Below, one piece after another: positions 18,540 to 27,253 of a DNA stretch of 53,697 nucleotides. The stretch is from Bacteroidales bacterium UBA6229 (GTDB taxonomy: Bacteria > Bacteroidota > Bacteroidia > Bacteroidales > F082). A program made the translations under genes and the position numbers. The notes beneath the pieces are model-generated. The model did not search any database, was not told the origin of the DNA, and was given only the letters and a program-made list of their open reading frames with translations. Positions within the stretch are counted from its first letter, which is position 1. Every line of letters starts with the position of its first letter. The stretch covers positions 8,036 to 61,732 of the forward strand of contig DJWN01000107.1 of the NCBI GenBank assembly GCA_002440975.1. Reading direction: 5' to 3'.

Positions 18540-19663
18540 AAAGTTAAAAATTCACGCATGTTTTCTTTGTTAATAACCTGAAAATCAGCTTCAGGATATT
18601 GGCTTTGGAAGGCCTTTGGAATACGTGCAGATTTTTTGCCCCACTTAAATTCAAAAGCTGAAATTTCTTCATCAGTCACTTCCAGCAAATCTATCTCCTG
18701 TTGGTCGTAAGTGCGCCAAAAATAAAACTCAGCAAAAGTTTCTTGATACACCTGCTTTTTGATGCGCTCCGAAACACAATAGTTTTCCCATAATTTCCCA
18801 ACATCATCCCGCTGCTCCAATGGCTTGAAATTATTGATGATCACATTACGTATGCCGTTATCCCAGAAATAATACCGAGGTGATTTAGTGATTTCTTTTC
18901 GAAGATTTCGGCTGAACCCATTCAAACGGAACAACACAAAAGTTTTCTCCAGAATATCCAGATAGCGTTGCACAGTTTTTACGGTGGTGCCCATCTGATT
19001 AGCCAATTCATTGAATGAAACTTCATTTCCAATCTGAAATGCTACCAGTCTTAACAGGTTCAAAACGAATAAGCTATCCTTGAGATTATCGAGCATTAGA
19101 ATATCCTTCAACAAATAACCATTTTTAATATTTTCCAGCAATCGTCGTTTGTCTTTTTCGTTTTCCTCCATTAAAATCTGTGGATAAGAGCCATAAACCA
19201 GCAGCTGAGGAAGTTTTTTTACCGTTTCAAGATAATCCAGATTTAATTCTCCAAAAGCAATCGGATAAAGCATAAAATGAATAGAACGACCAGTTAAAGG
19301 TTCACCCAGCTGATTACGTAAATCGAAAGACGCTGAACCAGTTGCCAAAACTGTAAGTTCGGGTCTGGTATCAATTAATAGTTTCAGGTTTTTACCAATT
19401 CCGTTTATACTTTGAGCCTCATCAAGCAATAAATAATCATAATCTTGCGTAAGATTTTTGAGAATTTCTGCTCTGCCCGAAGATAAAATCTCAGCAGCAG
19501 TGAGGTCTTCACCATTAAGGATCAACACACGCTTTTCAGTTAACTTTTCAGTTATTGCCTTAAGCAAAGTTGTTTTGCCGGTTCTGCGGGCACCAAACAA
19601 AACAGTAACCCTACCCGGAACCAGGCTTTCTAAAATCCTGTTTGTAATAAAACGGTGAATCAT
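18536..19663 (-). CDS. AAA ATPase with DUF4143 C-terminal domain
   Basis: 375 residues. The AAA_14 domain has Walker A FGARRTGKTTLL (about 24-35), Walker B YDYLLLDEAQSI (about 75-86) and LATGSASFDLRN as sensor. A winged-helix segment (NELANQMGTTVKTVQRYLDILEKTFVLFRL) and the DUF4143 nuclease-like fold follow, with YFWRTYDQQEIDLLEV...EFKWGKK. That last part has the D-x(n)-ExK arrangement of PD-(D/E)XK folds, as noted for this family. Function is unknown; it is very common in Bacteroidota and archaea. It is intact, unlike the relative at 4609-5804, and is preceded by a conspicuous palindrome/repeat region that may be its own operator. Confidence 0.88.
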   Translation of the reverse strand: MIHRFITNRILESLVPGRVTVLFGARRTGKTTLLKAITEKLTEKRVLILNGEDLTAAEILSSGRAEILKNLTQDYDYLLLDEAQSINGIGKNLKLLIDTRPELTVLATGSASFDLRNQLGEPLTGRSIHFMLYPIAFGELNLDYLETVKKLPQLLVYGSYPQILMEENEKDKRRLLENIKNGYLLKDILMLDNLKDSLFVLNLLRLVAFQIGNEVSFNELANQMGTTVKTVQRYLDILEKTFVLFRLNGFSRNLRKEITKSPRYYFWDNGIRNVIINNFKPLEQRDDVGKLWENYCVSERIKKQVYQETFAEFYFWRTYDQQEIDLLEVTDEEISAFEFKWGKKSARIPKAFQSQYPEADFQVINKENMREFLTF

Positions 19664-19677
19664 TTTTAGCTTTTTTA

Positions 19678-19751
19678 CAAAAATACTATAAATTTATCTA
19701 CCACGGTACACAAATTAACGTTAATTTGTTGACCATGCTACACAAATTAAC
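19678..19751 (-). promoter_or_regulatory. Promoter and palindromic repeats upstream of the DUF4143 ATPase
   Basis: The minus strand shows TATTTTTG at 19678-19685 as -7 box. Upstream lies a 20-bp perfect palindrome, ACAAATTAACGTTAATTTGT (19710-19729). One half recurs as TACACAAATTAAC at 19707-19719 and 19739-19751, exactly 32 bp apart, each preceded by ACCA(C/T)G(G/C). Three half-sites at this spacing suggest cooperative binding of a dimeric regulator, possibly the ATPase's own winged helix. Confidence 0.5.
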
Positions 19752-19792
19752 AGTTTTTTATTGGCAAATTTAAGTATGAAACGAGTAAAAAC

Positions 19793-21163
19793 TCATCCAA
19801 ATAAAGCTTCAAACAACTGATTAACAGAAGCCACAGCAATTATTTCTATTTTAAACTTTCCCGTATCAAGCCCTTTATTGTTGTATTTGGAGATAAAAAT
19901 GCGTTCGAAACCCAATTTATCGGCTTCAGCAATGCGGGCTTCAATGCGATTCACCGCCCTGATTTCGCCCGAAAGGCCAACCTCCGCAGCAAAACAATCC
20001 TTTGAATCAATCGGGATATCTTCACTTGACGATAAAATACTGGCAATCACCGAGAGGTCAATTGCCGGATCGTCCACCCGAATGCCGCCTGCAATATTTA
20101 AAAACACATCTTTGGCAGCCAGCCTGAAGCCGGCGCGTTTTTCAAGCACGGCCAACAGCATATTCAATCGGCGCATATCAAAGCCAGTTCCTGAACGCTG
20201 TGGTGTGCCATAAGCTGCTGTACTTACAAGTGCCTGGGTTTCGATCAGCATGGGCCGCAAACCCTCAACCATAGCCGCAATTGCCACACCACTCACCGCT
20301 TCTTCGCGCTGCGAAAGCAAAATCTCACTCGGATTAGTCACCTCGCGCAATCCATTGGCATGCATCTCGAAAATACCCAATTCGGCAGCTGATCCAAAAC
20401 GATTTTTGATAGCCCGTAAAATACGGAAGCCATAATGCCGGTCACCTTCAAACTGGATAACCGTATCTACCATATGCTCTAAAATTTTTGGGCCGGCAAT
20501 GCTGCCATCTTTGGTGATATGACCAATCAAAAATACCGGAACCTGAAAGCCTTTGGCCAGTTTGTTCATCTCGGCTGCCGTCTCCCTGATCTGCGAAATA
20601 CTTCCGGCAGTGGCTTCCAAACCAGGTGATTGCAGGGTTTGGATAGAATCAATCACTACCATATCAGGTTGCATCTCTTTAAAATGGCGAACAATTTCCT
20701 GGGTGTCTGTCTCGGTAAGTATATAACAGCTTTGGTTGCGTATGCCAATCCTGTCGGCTCGCATTTTGAGCTGCTGTTGGCTCTCTTCTCCGCTGATATA
20801 AAGCACTTTAACTTCGTTAAGTTGTAAGGCCACCTGCAGCATCAAGGTTGACTTTCCAATACCGGGTTCTCCACCTATCAAAACCAACGAGCCGGGAACC
20901 AAACCTCCGCCCAGCACCCTGTTCAGCTCGGCATATCCCATATCCATACGAGCCACTTTTGTGCTGCTGATCTCCTGCACCGGCAAAGGCTTTGCCGATC
21001 CGGGCATAACAATATTACTTGAAATCGACAGACCTTTTTTGCCCGTTACAACAGATTCTTCCACATAGGTGTTCCATTCGCCGCAGCCCGGGCATTTGCC
21101 GATCCATTTAGCCGATTCATTGCCACAGTTTTTACAAAAAAAGACGGTTTTGGTTTTGGCCAT
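19793..21163 (-). CDS. radA: DNA repair protein RadA
   Basis: 456 residues, standard length. There is an N-terminal four-Cys zinc finger CKNCGNESAKWIGKCPGCGEW (about 9-29). The RecA-like ATPase has Walker A GGEPGIGKST (about 96-105), Walker B MVVIDSIQTL and the RadA-specific KNRFG motif (IKNRFGSAAELGIFEM). The C-terminal Lon-protease-like domain ends EIIAVASVNQLFEALFG. RadA is a DnaB-like branch-migration motor that extends heteroduplex during recombination. It starts 4 bp after the NDH-2 stop, so the two are probably co-transcribed even though their functions are unrelated. Confidence 0.97.
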   Translation of the reverse strand: MAKTKTVFFCKNCGNESAKWIGKCPGCGEWNTYVEESVVTGKKGLSISSNIVMPGSAKPLPVQEISSTKVARMDMGYAELNRVLGGGLVPGSLVLIGGEPGIGKSTLMLQVALQLNEVKVLYISGEESQQQLKMRADRIGIRNQSCYILTETDTQEIVRHFKEMQPDMVVIDSIQTLQSPGLEATAGSISQIRETAAEMNKLAKGFQVPVFLIGHITKDGSIAGPKILEHMVDTVIQFEGDRHYGFRILRAIKNRFGSAAELGIFEMHANGLREVTNPSEILLSQREEAVSGVAIAAMVEGLRPMLIETQALVSTAAYGTPQRSGTGFDMRRLNMLLAVLEKRAGFRLAAKDVFLNIAGGIRVDDPAIDLSVIASILSSSEDIPIDSKDCFAAEVGLSGEIRAVNRIEARIAEADKLGFERIFISKYNNKGLDTGKFKIEIIAVASVNQLFEALFG

Positions 21164-21167
21164 GATT

Positions 21168-22466
21168 CTATTTCTTTGGTTGATAAGGCCTGATAATCAG
21201 CCTTAGTGCACTATTAAAGTTGATATAATTTGAGAACCACTGCAAGAGTGTTGCCAGCCGGTTTTTAAATCCGACGATAGCCATCAAATGTACGAAAAGC
21301 CATACAAACCAGGCAAATGTTCCACTGAAAAACAAACCAGCAACATCCACCACAGCTTTTTTACGTCCGATAGTGGCCATGCTTCCCTTGTCCTTGTATC
21401 GAAAAGGTTTCAAAGTTTTTTGATGAATTAATCTGCTCAGGTTTTTAGCCAATAGCTCTGCCTGCTGAATAGCCACAGGCGCTACCTGCGGATGACCTTT
21501 TGGATAATGAGGATCACCTTCCAACAAAGCAACATCACCCACGGCAAAACAATTTTCAAAACCTTTTACATAGCTGTATTCATTCGTTAGCAAGCGACCG
21601 CCATGACCTGTAGTAGCCTGTTCCATCCCTGCAAGCGGTGCTGCTTTTACACCGGCAGCCCAAATCACATTTTTAGAAGGAATAGGTATGCCGTTTTCAA
21701 TCTCTACTTTATGCCCGTCGTAGTCGTTGATGTGGCAATTCAGGAAAACTTTTACACCCAAATTTTTCAGAAAACCCAGAGTGCGTTTAGATGATTTTTC
21801 CGACATGCTGCCCAAAAGTCTTGGTGATCCTTCGATCAAGAAGACCTGCATATCATCCATTTTCAAATCGTGGTATTCTATTTTGAATACGAATCGTTTC
21901 AATTCTGCTAAGGCTCCGGCTAGTTCCACTCCTGTAGGACCTCCTCCAATGATCACAAAATTCATCAAGGCCTGTCGTTTCAGCGGTTCTTTGGTAACGA
22001 TGGCCTGTTCAAGATTCTGAAGGATCAAGCTGCGCAGGTTGAGTGCTTCCGGAACAGTCTTCATCCCCATGGTATAGTGCTCCAGGTTGGCATTTCCAAA
22101 ATAATTGGTGCGGGCACCTGTGGCAACAACCAAATAATCATAATTCAAGGTACCATGAGAAGTGATCAGTTGTTTTTTTTCAGGCAAAAGTTGTTGCACT
22201 TCTGCCAACCGGAAAAACAGGTTTCCAAAACGTTTTACATATTTACGCAAAGGATAGGCTATCGAGTCAGGTTCCAGTCCGCCCGTGGCTACCTGATACA
22301 AGAGCGGCTGAAAAGTATGGTAGTTGTTCTGATCAATCACCACAATCTGGAAGTCATTTTTATTCAGTGCTTTAACCAGTGTGATTCCGGCAAAACCACC
22401 TCCAATAATTACCAGGCGGGGTAATTGGCTGTCAGGTATATTTAATGTGTTTTTTGAATCCATCAT
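21168..22466 (-). CDS. Type II NADH dehydrogenase (NDH-2)
   Basis: 432 residues. The FAD-binding Rossmann loop is LVIIGGGFAGITLVKAL (about 18-34), and the NADH-binding loop is FVIIGGGPTGVELAGALAEL (about 168-187). NYHTFQPLLYQVATGGLEPDSIAYPLR and AVGDVALLEG are typical of the Ndh family. The C-terminus (FAWFVWLFVHLMAIVGFKNRLATLLQWFSNYINF) is hydrophobic/amphipathic and would dock on the cytoplasmic membrane. It passes electrons from NADH to quinone without proton pumping. Two ATGs in a row are possible starts. It lies upstream of radA. Confidence 0.92.
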   Translation of the reverse strand: MMDSKNTLNIPDSQLPRLVIIGGGFAGITLVKALNKNDFQIVVIDQNNYHTFQPLLYQVATGGLEPDSIAYPLRKYVKRFGNLFFRLAEVQQLLPEKKQLITSHGTLNYDYLVVATGARTNYFGNANLEHYTMGMKTVPEALNLRSLILQNLEQAIVTKEPLKRQALMNFVIIGGGPTGVELAGALAELKRFVFKIEYHDLKMDDMQVFLIEGSPRLLGSMSEKSSKRTLGFLKNLGVKVFLNCHINDYDGHKVEIENGIPIPSKNVIWAAGVKAAPLAGMEQATTGHGGRLLTNEYSYVKGFENCFAVGDVALLEGDPHYPKGHPQVAPVAIQQAELLAKNLSRLIHQKTLKPFRYKDKGSMATIGRKKAVVDVAGLFFSGTFAWFVWLFVHLMAIVGFKNRLATLLQWFSNYINFNSALRLIIRPYQPKK

Positions 22467-22582
22467 AAAAACAGGTTTGTCTGGTCTGCGGTTTTATTCA
22501 GGCAAGAAAATTCCGAATAGATATTAAATCAACTAAATAACAATTCAAAAGGAAATTAGTTGCATACCAATAAATTCCAAAT

Positions 22583-22654
22583 TTTAGGCCAAATATTATG
22601 AATATAATCCTTAATTTAGGCCTAATTTTCTGAATATAATCAAAATATTCGGCC
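22583..22654. repeat. 32-bp tandem direct repeat (2 copies plus a partial third)
   Basis: TTTAGGCC starts at 22583 and 22615; each copy continues (N)AAT(N)TT(N)TGAATATAATC. A third GGCC stands exactly 32 bp further on (22651), in TATTCGGCC. It lies in the gap between the NDH-2 start and the S46 gene terminator. The 32-bp period (three helical turns) suits protein binding on one DNA face. Confidence 0.6.
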
Positions 22655-22686
22655 AAGACAGATAATCTGTTGAAATAATTGACATC

Positions 22687-22728
22687 AAAAAAAAAAGCAA
22701 CCGATTGATATTCCTACCAGTTGCTTTT
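22687..22728 (-). terminator. Rho-independent terminator of the S46 peptidase gene
   Basis: Read on the minus strand, GCAACTG pairs with CGGTTGC (one U-G wobble), extended by an A/T stem, and is followed by a run of ten T. It lies 27 bp after the peptidase stop. Confidence 0.8.
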
Positions 22729-22754
22729 CCTTCTATCAGCTTGCTTTTTATGCC

Positions 22755-24902
22755 TTATTCAATCACCGTCATTTCATCTACCAAATGACCTGCACCGGCA
22801 AACTTATCCATGATAAACAGCACATAACGAATATCGACAGCAATGTTGCGGCCCATATCCGGGTCGTACATCAAATCGCTCATGGTGCCTTCCCAGCAGC
22901 GATCGAAATTGATCCCGATCATCTGCCCGTCAGCATTCAAAACCGGACTGCCCGAATTACCGCCTGTCGTGTGATTTGAGGCTACAAAAGCCACCTGCAT
23001 ATGTCCGTCCTTATCGCCGTAGGGACCATAGTCTTTTGTGGCATGCAAGGTTTTCAGCTTTTCCTCCACCACATAGTCATAAATATTCGGGTCTTCTTTT
23101 TCCAAGATGCCTTCCAACGTAGTAAAGTAATCATAGTAAACTGCATCGGCAGGTTGATAACCTTCTACTAATCCGTAAGTTATTCTCAAACTGAAATTGG
23201 CATCCGGATAGAATCGCTTCTCGGGTTGCATCAGCATTTGCGCTTTCATATAGATGCGTTGCAGACTGTCGTTTTGTGCTGTTAACCGTTGCAAATGCGG
23301 ACCAACTTTCTGTTCGTAAAAACCACGCATACTCTCATACGCCTGAAAGGCAGGGTCTTTTAGAATCTTTTTTGCAGACCGGTGATCAAAATTGCGCAAC
23401 AGATCATTCACATCAGCTTCTTTATTAAAGATAGATTTAGAAAAAAGCATTTCTACATAAGCCTTCACATCACCTTTGTATTTTTCATCGATAAGATTAA
23501 GCACTTCAGGTCGGAAATCAGCAGGCTGATTTTCGCGGTAAAGTTTCAATAATGCCACAGCAACTTCCTGGTCGATAGGCTGATAATAATCTTTGAAAAA
23601 TGATTTTGCCTGACCTTCTGCTGCTTTTACAAGCGACTGAATTTTTTCGTCAGAAGTTTCTTTGTTGACTTCACTCAGGTTATTGAAACGTGCAGCAAAA
23701 CTGATCAGTTCAATTCCCAAACCGGCTTCGCGTACATAGTCCGAAGCCAGGCTATACGGCTCCATCTCGCCATAGGTTTTTTCAAATGTAGGAATTATCC
23801 CACCAAAATTGCCTTTTACGATATCAGCCCAGGCCATAAATTTTTCTTCAAAAGCCTGTTTGCGTTCGATGCCGTTCATCCTTCTAATTCCTTTACTCTC
23901 ACCAATCATCTTTTTCCAATAATTGGCAACGCCAGCATGTTTTGCCGCATACTGAATGCGTACTTTGGGATCGCTATTGGCGTATTTGCTGAAGATGTCC
24001 AGGCGGGTTTCGCGCAGTTTGATTTTGGGAGGATTGGTTACTTCGGTAATCAAATTTACAGCAAACGAAGGCAGGTATTCGCTGGTGCGGGCAGGATAGC
24101 CAAAAACAAACGTAAAATCCTCTTCTTCAATTTCTTTCAGAGAGATAGGCAAATGCGATTTAGGCTGATAAGGCACGTTATCAGGGCTGTATTCTGCAGG
24201 GTTGCCATCTTTATCGACATAAATCCTGAAAACAGAGAAATCTCCGGTATGTCGCGGCCACATCCAGTTGTCGGTATCACCGCCAAATTTTCCAATATTG
24301 GAAGGTGGAGCACCCACCAGCCGAATGTCTTTAAAGATTTCATTATAAATCATATAGTATTGATTATCAATGAAAAAATCTTTAATTGTTACATTATAAC
24401 CTGATTCTTCTTCGGCTTTTTTGATCAGCGCATCAGAATTTTCTTTTATTTTCTGTTTACGGGCTTCCATGGTCATCTCTTCATTCACGCCTTCGAGCAC
24501 TTGATGCGTTACATCCTCCATTTTTTTCATCATAGTAACCGTGAGGCTCGGATTGGGAAGCTCTTCTTCTTTGCTCATAGCCCAGAAACCATTGGTGAGG
24601 TAGTCGTTTTCGACACTGCTGTGCTGCTGTATCTGGCGATATCCGCAGTGGTGATTGGTAAGCAACAAGCCCTGATCGCTCACAATTTCGCCTGTACAAC
24701 CCCGGCCAAAAAGCACTATGGCATCCTTGAGACTTGTATTATTAATGGAATAAATGTCGTCGGCACTGATGCGCATGCCCATGATCTTCATTTCTTTTTC
24801 GTTGAGTTGCTTGAGCAACATCGGGATCCACATGCCCTCGCCGGCAAACAATCCGTAGTAAGGCAGCAAAATCACTGCCAGGAAAAATAACAATTTCTTC
24901 AT
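22755..24902 (-). CDS. S46-family dipeptidyl-peptidase (DPP7/DPP11 type, likely acidic-residue specific)
   Basis: The start is placed at ATG 24902 (MKKLLFFLAVILLPYYGLFAGEG), giving a proper signal peptide and 715 residues, the normal S46 length. Chymotrypsin-like catalytic features: the His in LLLTNHHCGY, the Asp region around DTDNWMWPRHTGDFS, and Ser650 in TTGGNSGSPV. The residue matching the known P1-specificity position is Arg668 in NFDRCWEG. In the family, Arg there is linked to Asp/Glu preference (DPP11) and Gly to hydrophobic preference (DPP7). It should act in the periplasm, removing dipeptides from N-termini of peptides taken up as nutrients. It is a single-gene unit with its own terminator. 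Confidence 0.92.
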   Translation of the reverse strand: MKKLLFFLAVILLPYYGLFAGEGMWIPMLLKQLNEKEMKIMGMRISADDIYSINNTSLKDAIVLFGRGCTGEIVSDQGLLLTNHHCGYRQIQQHSSVENDYLTNGFWAMSKEEELPNPSLTVTMMKKMEDVTHQVLEGVNEEMTMEARKQKIKENSDALIKKAEEESGYNVTIKDFFIDNQYYMIYNEIFKDIRLVGAPPSNIGKFGGDTDNWMWPRHTGDFSVFRIYVDKDGNPAEYSPDNVPYQPKSHLPISLKEIEEEDFTFVFGYPARTSEYLPSFAVNLITEVTNPPKIKLRETRLDIFSKYANSDPKVRIQYAAKHAGVANYWKKMIGESKGIRRMNGIERKQAFEEKFMAWADIVKGNFGGIIPTFEKTYGEMEPYSLASDYVREAGLGIELISFAARFNNLSEVNKETSDEKIQSLVKAAEGQAKSFFKDYYQPIDQEVAVALLKLYRENQPADFRPEVLNLIDEKYKGDVKAYVEMLFSKSIFNKEADVNDLLRNFDHRSAKKILKDPAFQAYESMRGFYEQKVGPHLQRLTAQNDSLQRIYMKAQMLMQPEKRFYPDANFSLRITYGLVEGYQPADAVYYDYFTTLEGILEKEDPNIYDYVVEEKLKTLHATKDYGPYGDKDGHMQVAFVASNHTTGGNSGSPVLNADGQMIGINFDRCWEGTMSDLMYDPDMGRNIAVDIRYVLFIMDKFAGAGHLVDEMTVIE

Positions 24903-25065
24903 TTGGATGAATTTTTGCTGTAAAAATAGAGAATTGCCGCCGAAATTCATCATTTATTGAGGTTTTTAGTTCTCTTTTGTAAGTAAACGGTTCAATTAAT
25001 TTCTCTTTATAGTCAGGGACTATATTGGTGTTGACGGTTCTAATTAACTTTTTTTTTGATTTTAC

Positions 25066-25119
25066 TTGCTTTCCCATCATTTAATGTATTACTTTTGTAT
25101 TATACATGTTGTTTAATAC
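25066..25119 (+). promoter_or_regulatory. Promoter and putative operator of the PadR gene
   Basis: TTG (25066-25068), a 21-bp spacer and TACTTTTG (25090-25097) match the Bacteroidota consensus. Just downstream GTATTA (25097-25102) and TAATAC (25114-25119) form an inverted repeat with an 11-bp gap over the likely start of transcription, a good place for PadR autorepression. Confidence 0.55.
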
Positions 25120-25133
25120 TATAAGTATAAATC

Positions 25134-25505
25134 ATGAAAAATAGCAATCTTTTAACTGAATTGTTGGCTACATGGGAGGAAACGTATAAAAAAGGTCAAC
25201 TGACCTTGTGGATTTTTCTTTCGCTGAAGGACGGTAGAAAGTACGTTGATGAAATAAAATCTTTCGTCGAAGAGCAATCAGAATACACCATGACATGCGA
25301 AAGTCAAAGCCTTTATCGCACGCTTAGAAAATTTAAACATGTTGGAGTTGTTGATTTTGAAACGGGAACTGGCAACAAAGGACCCGATCGAAAGTATTAT
25401 TTTTTAACAGAATTAGGTCACGACCTACTTGAAAATTTCATCCAAAGAAATATCAATCTGTTTTTTAACAAACGTATCAAAGATCTAATAAATAAGGAGG
25501 AATAA
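25134..25505 (+). CDS. PadR-family winged-helix regulator
   Basis: 123 residues. The winged helix starts at QLTLWIFLSLKDGRKYVDEIKSFVEEQ, followed by the recognition helix region ESQSLYRTLRKFKHVGVVDFETG, a wing with GNKGPDRKYYFLTELGHDLLENF and a C-terminal dimerisation helix. This is the compact PadR_s1 layout. Such proteins usually repress a neighbouring membrane or transporter gene and themselves in response to small molecules. The next gene starts 3 bp after the stop and encodes a small membrane protein, the usual partner type. An inverted repeat over its promoter supports autoregulation. Confidence 0.8.
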   Translation: MKNSNLLTELLATWEETYKKGQLTLWIFLSLKDGRKYVDEIKSFVEEQSEYTMTCESQSLYRTLRKFKHVGVVDFETGTGNKGPDRKYYFLTELGHDLLENFIQRNINLFFNKRIKDLINKEE

Positions 25506-25507
25506 AA

Positions 25508-25927
25508 ATGAAAGCATTTACAACAAACCTTATGTATTTTGCGATTTCTTTTTTCTTAGGTGCTGTTGCTTTTCGCTATGGCTTGAGCTACAGTTTAGAA
25601 TGCAAGTATTTTGATTTCGTCTGGATACTTGCCATAATTTACTTTTTCTTTAATTTTCTTATCGGCTGGCATTTTGGCAAAAAAGACTATGAATCGATTC
25701 CACTTAATGATGTCGGTTTTCGGTTCCATTTTGTCACCTACTTCCTGTTCAACTCAATAGGAATTTTATGGTTTTTACTGGATTTAAACTCATATTATGA
25801 GAGCCTTAGGCTTGTTTACCTTATAGCAATCTTTTGGGGAATCGGTTTAATAATTCATTTCATCTTTTATTTGCTCGAGCGCAAAAAATCGATTAATGGT
25901 TTGAGCAAGGAAGATCTCTTCGAATAG
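25508..25927 (+). CDS. Small four-helix membrane protein, partner of the PadR regulator
   Basis: 139 residues, not recognised as a named family. Four hydrophobic segments lie near residues 7-26, 37-57, 76-97 and 102-121, with short charged loops and a charged C-terminal tail. No catalytic motif is visible. A clear Shine-Dalgarno AAGGAGGA lies 8 bp before ATG, unusual in this genome where most genes lack one. Co-transcription with PadR suggests it is the regulated output, perhaps a membrane-stress or lipid-related protein; that is inference. Confidence 0.7.
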   Translation: MKAFTTNLMYFAISFFLGAVAFRYGLSYSLECKYFDFVWILAIIYFFFNFLIGWHFGKKDYESIPLNDVGFRFHFVTYFLFNSIGILWFLLDLNSYYESLRLVYLIAIFWGIGLIIHFIFYLLERKKSINGLSKEDLFE

Positions 25928-25982
25928 AAACCGCTTTAAACTGAAGTAGTTCAACATCATGATCTTTTGATTAAGTGATACA

Positions 25983-27236
25983 TCACAAAATCTGCCGCTT
26001 CACCAGCTTTGCTTTTGTAGCATAAAATAGGGCATAAATCAAACAGATAGAACTGGCTATCAAGGTAGTATAGGGCACACCAATGTATTCGGCAATCGTT
26101 CCTAACAACAAACTTCCGACGGGAGTAAAACCCAAAAACGACATGCTATAAAGTGCCAACACTCGTCCCCGGCGATCTTCGGCCACTGCGGTCTGCAAGA
26201 GTGTATTAGTCGAAACAAAGCTGATAATCATCCCAAAACCGGCAATGAATAAAAGCACCAGCGAGAGCCAGCTTTGTTTTGAAAAACTGAATGCCATCAG
26301 TGCCAGGCCAAAAAGTAAGGCTGCGTTGCGAATCATAAGTGGCAAACGACTGATAGTATTACGCGAAGCCAAAAACAAGGCTCCCGAAAGTGCTCCGGCT
26401 CCCAGTGCACCAACAAGTAAACCAAGCAGTTGTGAATCTCCGTTTAGAATATCTGCTGCATACACGGGCAAAAACGACTGAAACGGAAGCCCGAAAAAAC
26501 TAATCACCATCGCCAGGCTGATCATATAGCGTGTAGGCAGAAAATTCCAGGCATAATGTAAGCCTTCCTTCAATTCTTTGAAGACTGATTTGTGTGCTGC
26601 AGGTTTCACAAATCCGGGCAATTTCATCAGGAGTAAAGCTATGATCACGCCACTAAAACTTACTCCGTTTATCAAAAAACAAACTGCCTCGCCAAACATG
26701 GCAATCAGCAGACCTCCTATGCTGGGACCAATAAAACGTGCCGTGTTAAACAGCATAGAATTCAAAGCTACTGCATTGGGAATAAGCTTTTTGTCGCCAA
26801 GCATTTCGAGGAGAAAAGCATGACGAAATGGGGTATCAAAAGCGATTGCCATGCCATTTATTATGACAATTACAATTAAGGCAGTTACTGTAATATGCCC
26901 GGAAAAAGTGAGACCGGCGAGCAGAAAAGCCAGCACCATCGGCAGGCTTTGTGTGGCAATCAATACTTTGAGCCTGTTTACCCTGTCGGCATAAACTCCG
27001 GCGATGGGAGTTAGAATTAAAGCCGGAATCTGACTGGCAAAGCCAACCAAACCCAGGTAAAACGCCGAATCGGTAAGCTTATATACCAGCCAGCCAATAG
27101 CCAGATTTTGAATCCAGGTGCCCATTAACGATAGCAAAGCACCGAAGAAAAACAACCTGAAGTTGCGATTCTCCAGTGCCCTGAATGCAAAGCGTATCTT
27201 ATGAAAAAAGGAAAGTTTAATTACTCCATTTTTCAT
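25983..27236 (-). CDS. MFS transporter (EntS-like / MFS_3 group)
   Basis: 417 residues with about twelve membrane helices. The N-terminus FRALENRNFRLFFFGALLSLMGTWIQNLAIGWLVYKLT and the loop 2-3 motif GVYADRVNRLKVL (the MFS motif A region) are typical of the MFS_3/enterobactin-exporter group. AIAFDTPFRHAFLLEMLG and TARFIGPSIGGLLIA are conserved in the same branch. These export siderophores or small drugs with proton antiport, but no siderophore genes are nearby, so the substrate is open. It starts 17 bp after the pgk stop on the same strand. Confidence 0.88.
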   Translation of the reverse strand: MKNGVIKLSFFHKIRFAFRALENRNFRLFFFGALLSLMGTWIQNLAIGWLVYKLTDSAFYLGLVGFASQIPALILTPIAGVYADRVNRLKVLIATQSLPMVLAFLLAGLTFSGHITVTALIVIVIINGMAIAFDTPFRHAFLLEMLGDKKLIPNAVALNSMLFNTARFIGPSIGGLLIAMFGEAVCFLINGVSFSGVIIALLLMKLPGFVKPAAHKSVFKELKEGLHYAWNFLPTRYMISLAMVISFFGLPFQSFLPVYAADILNGDSQLLGLLVGALGAGALSGALFLASRNTISRLPLMIRNAALLFGLALMAFSFSKQSWLSLVLLFIAGFGMIISFVSTNTLLQTAVAEDRRGRVLALYSMSFLGFTPVGSLLLGTIAEYIGVPYTTLIASSICLIYALFYATKAKLVKRQIL

Positions 27237-27253
27237 GAAATGTTTTGGTTTTA

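Noticed and set aside
22583..22654. CRISPR array
   Set aside because: The 32-bp units are directly adjacent with no unique spacers, and no cas genes are present.
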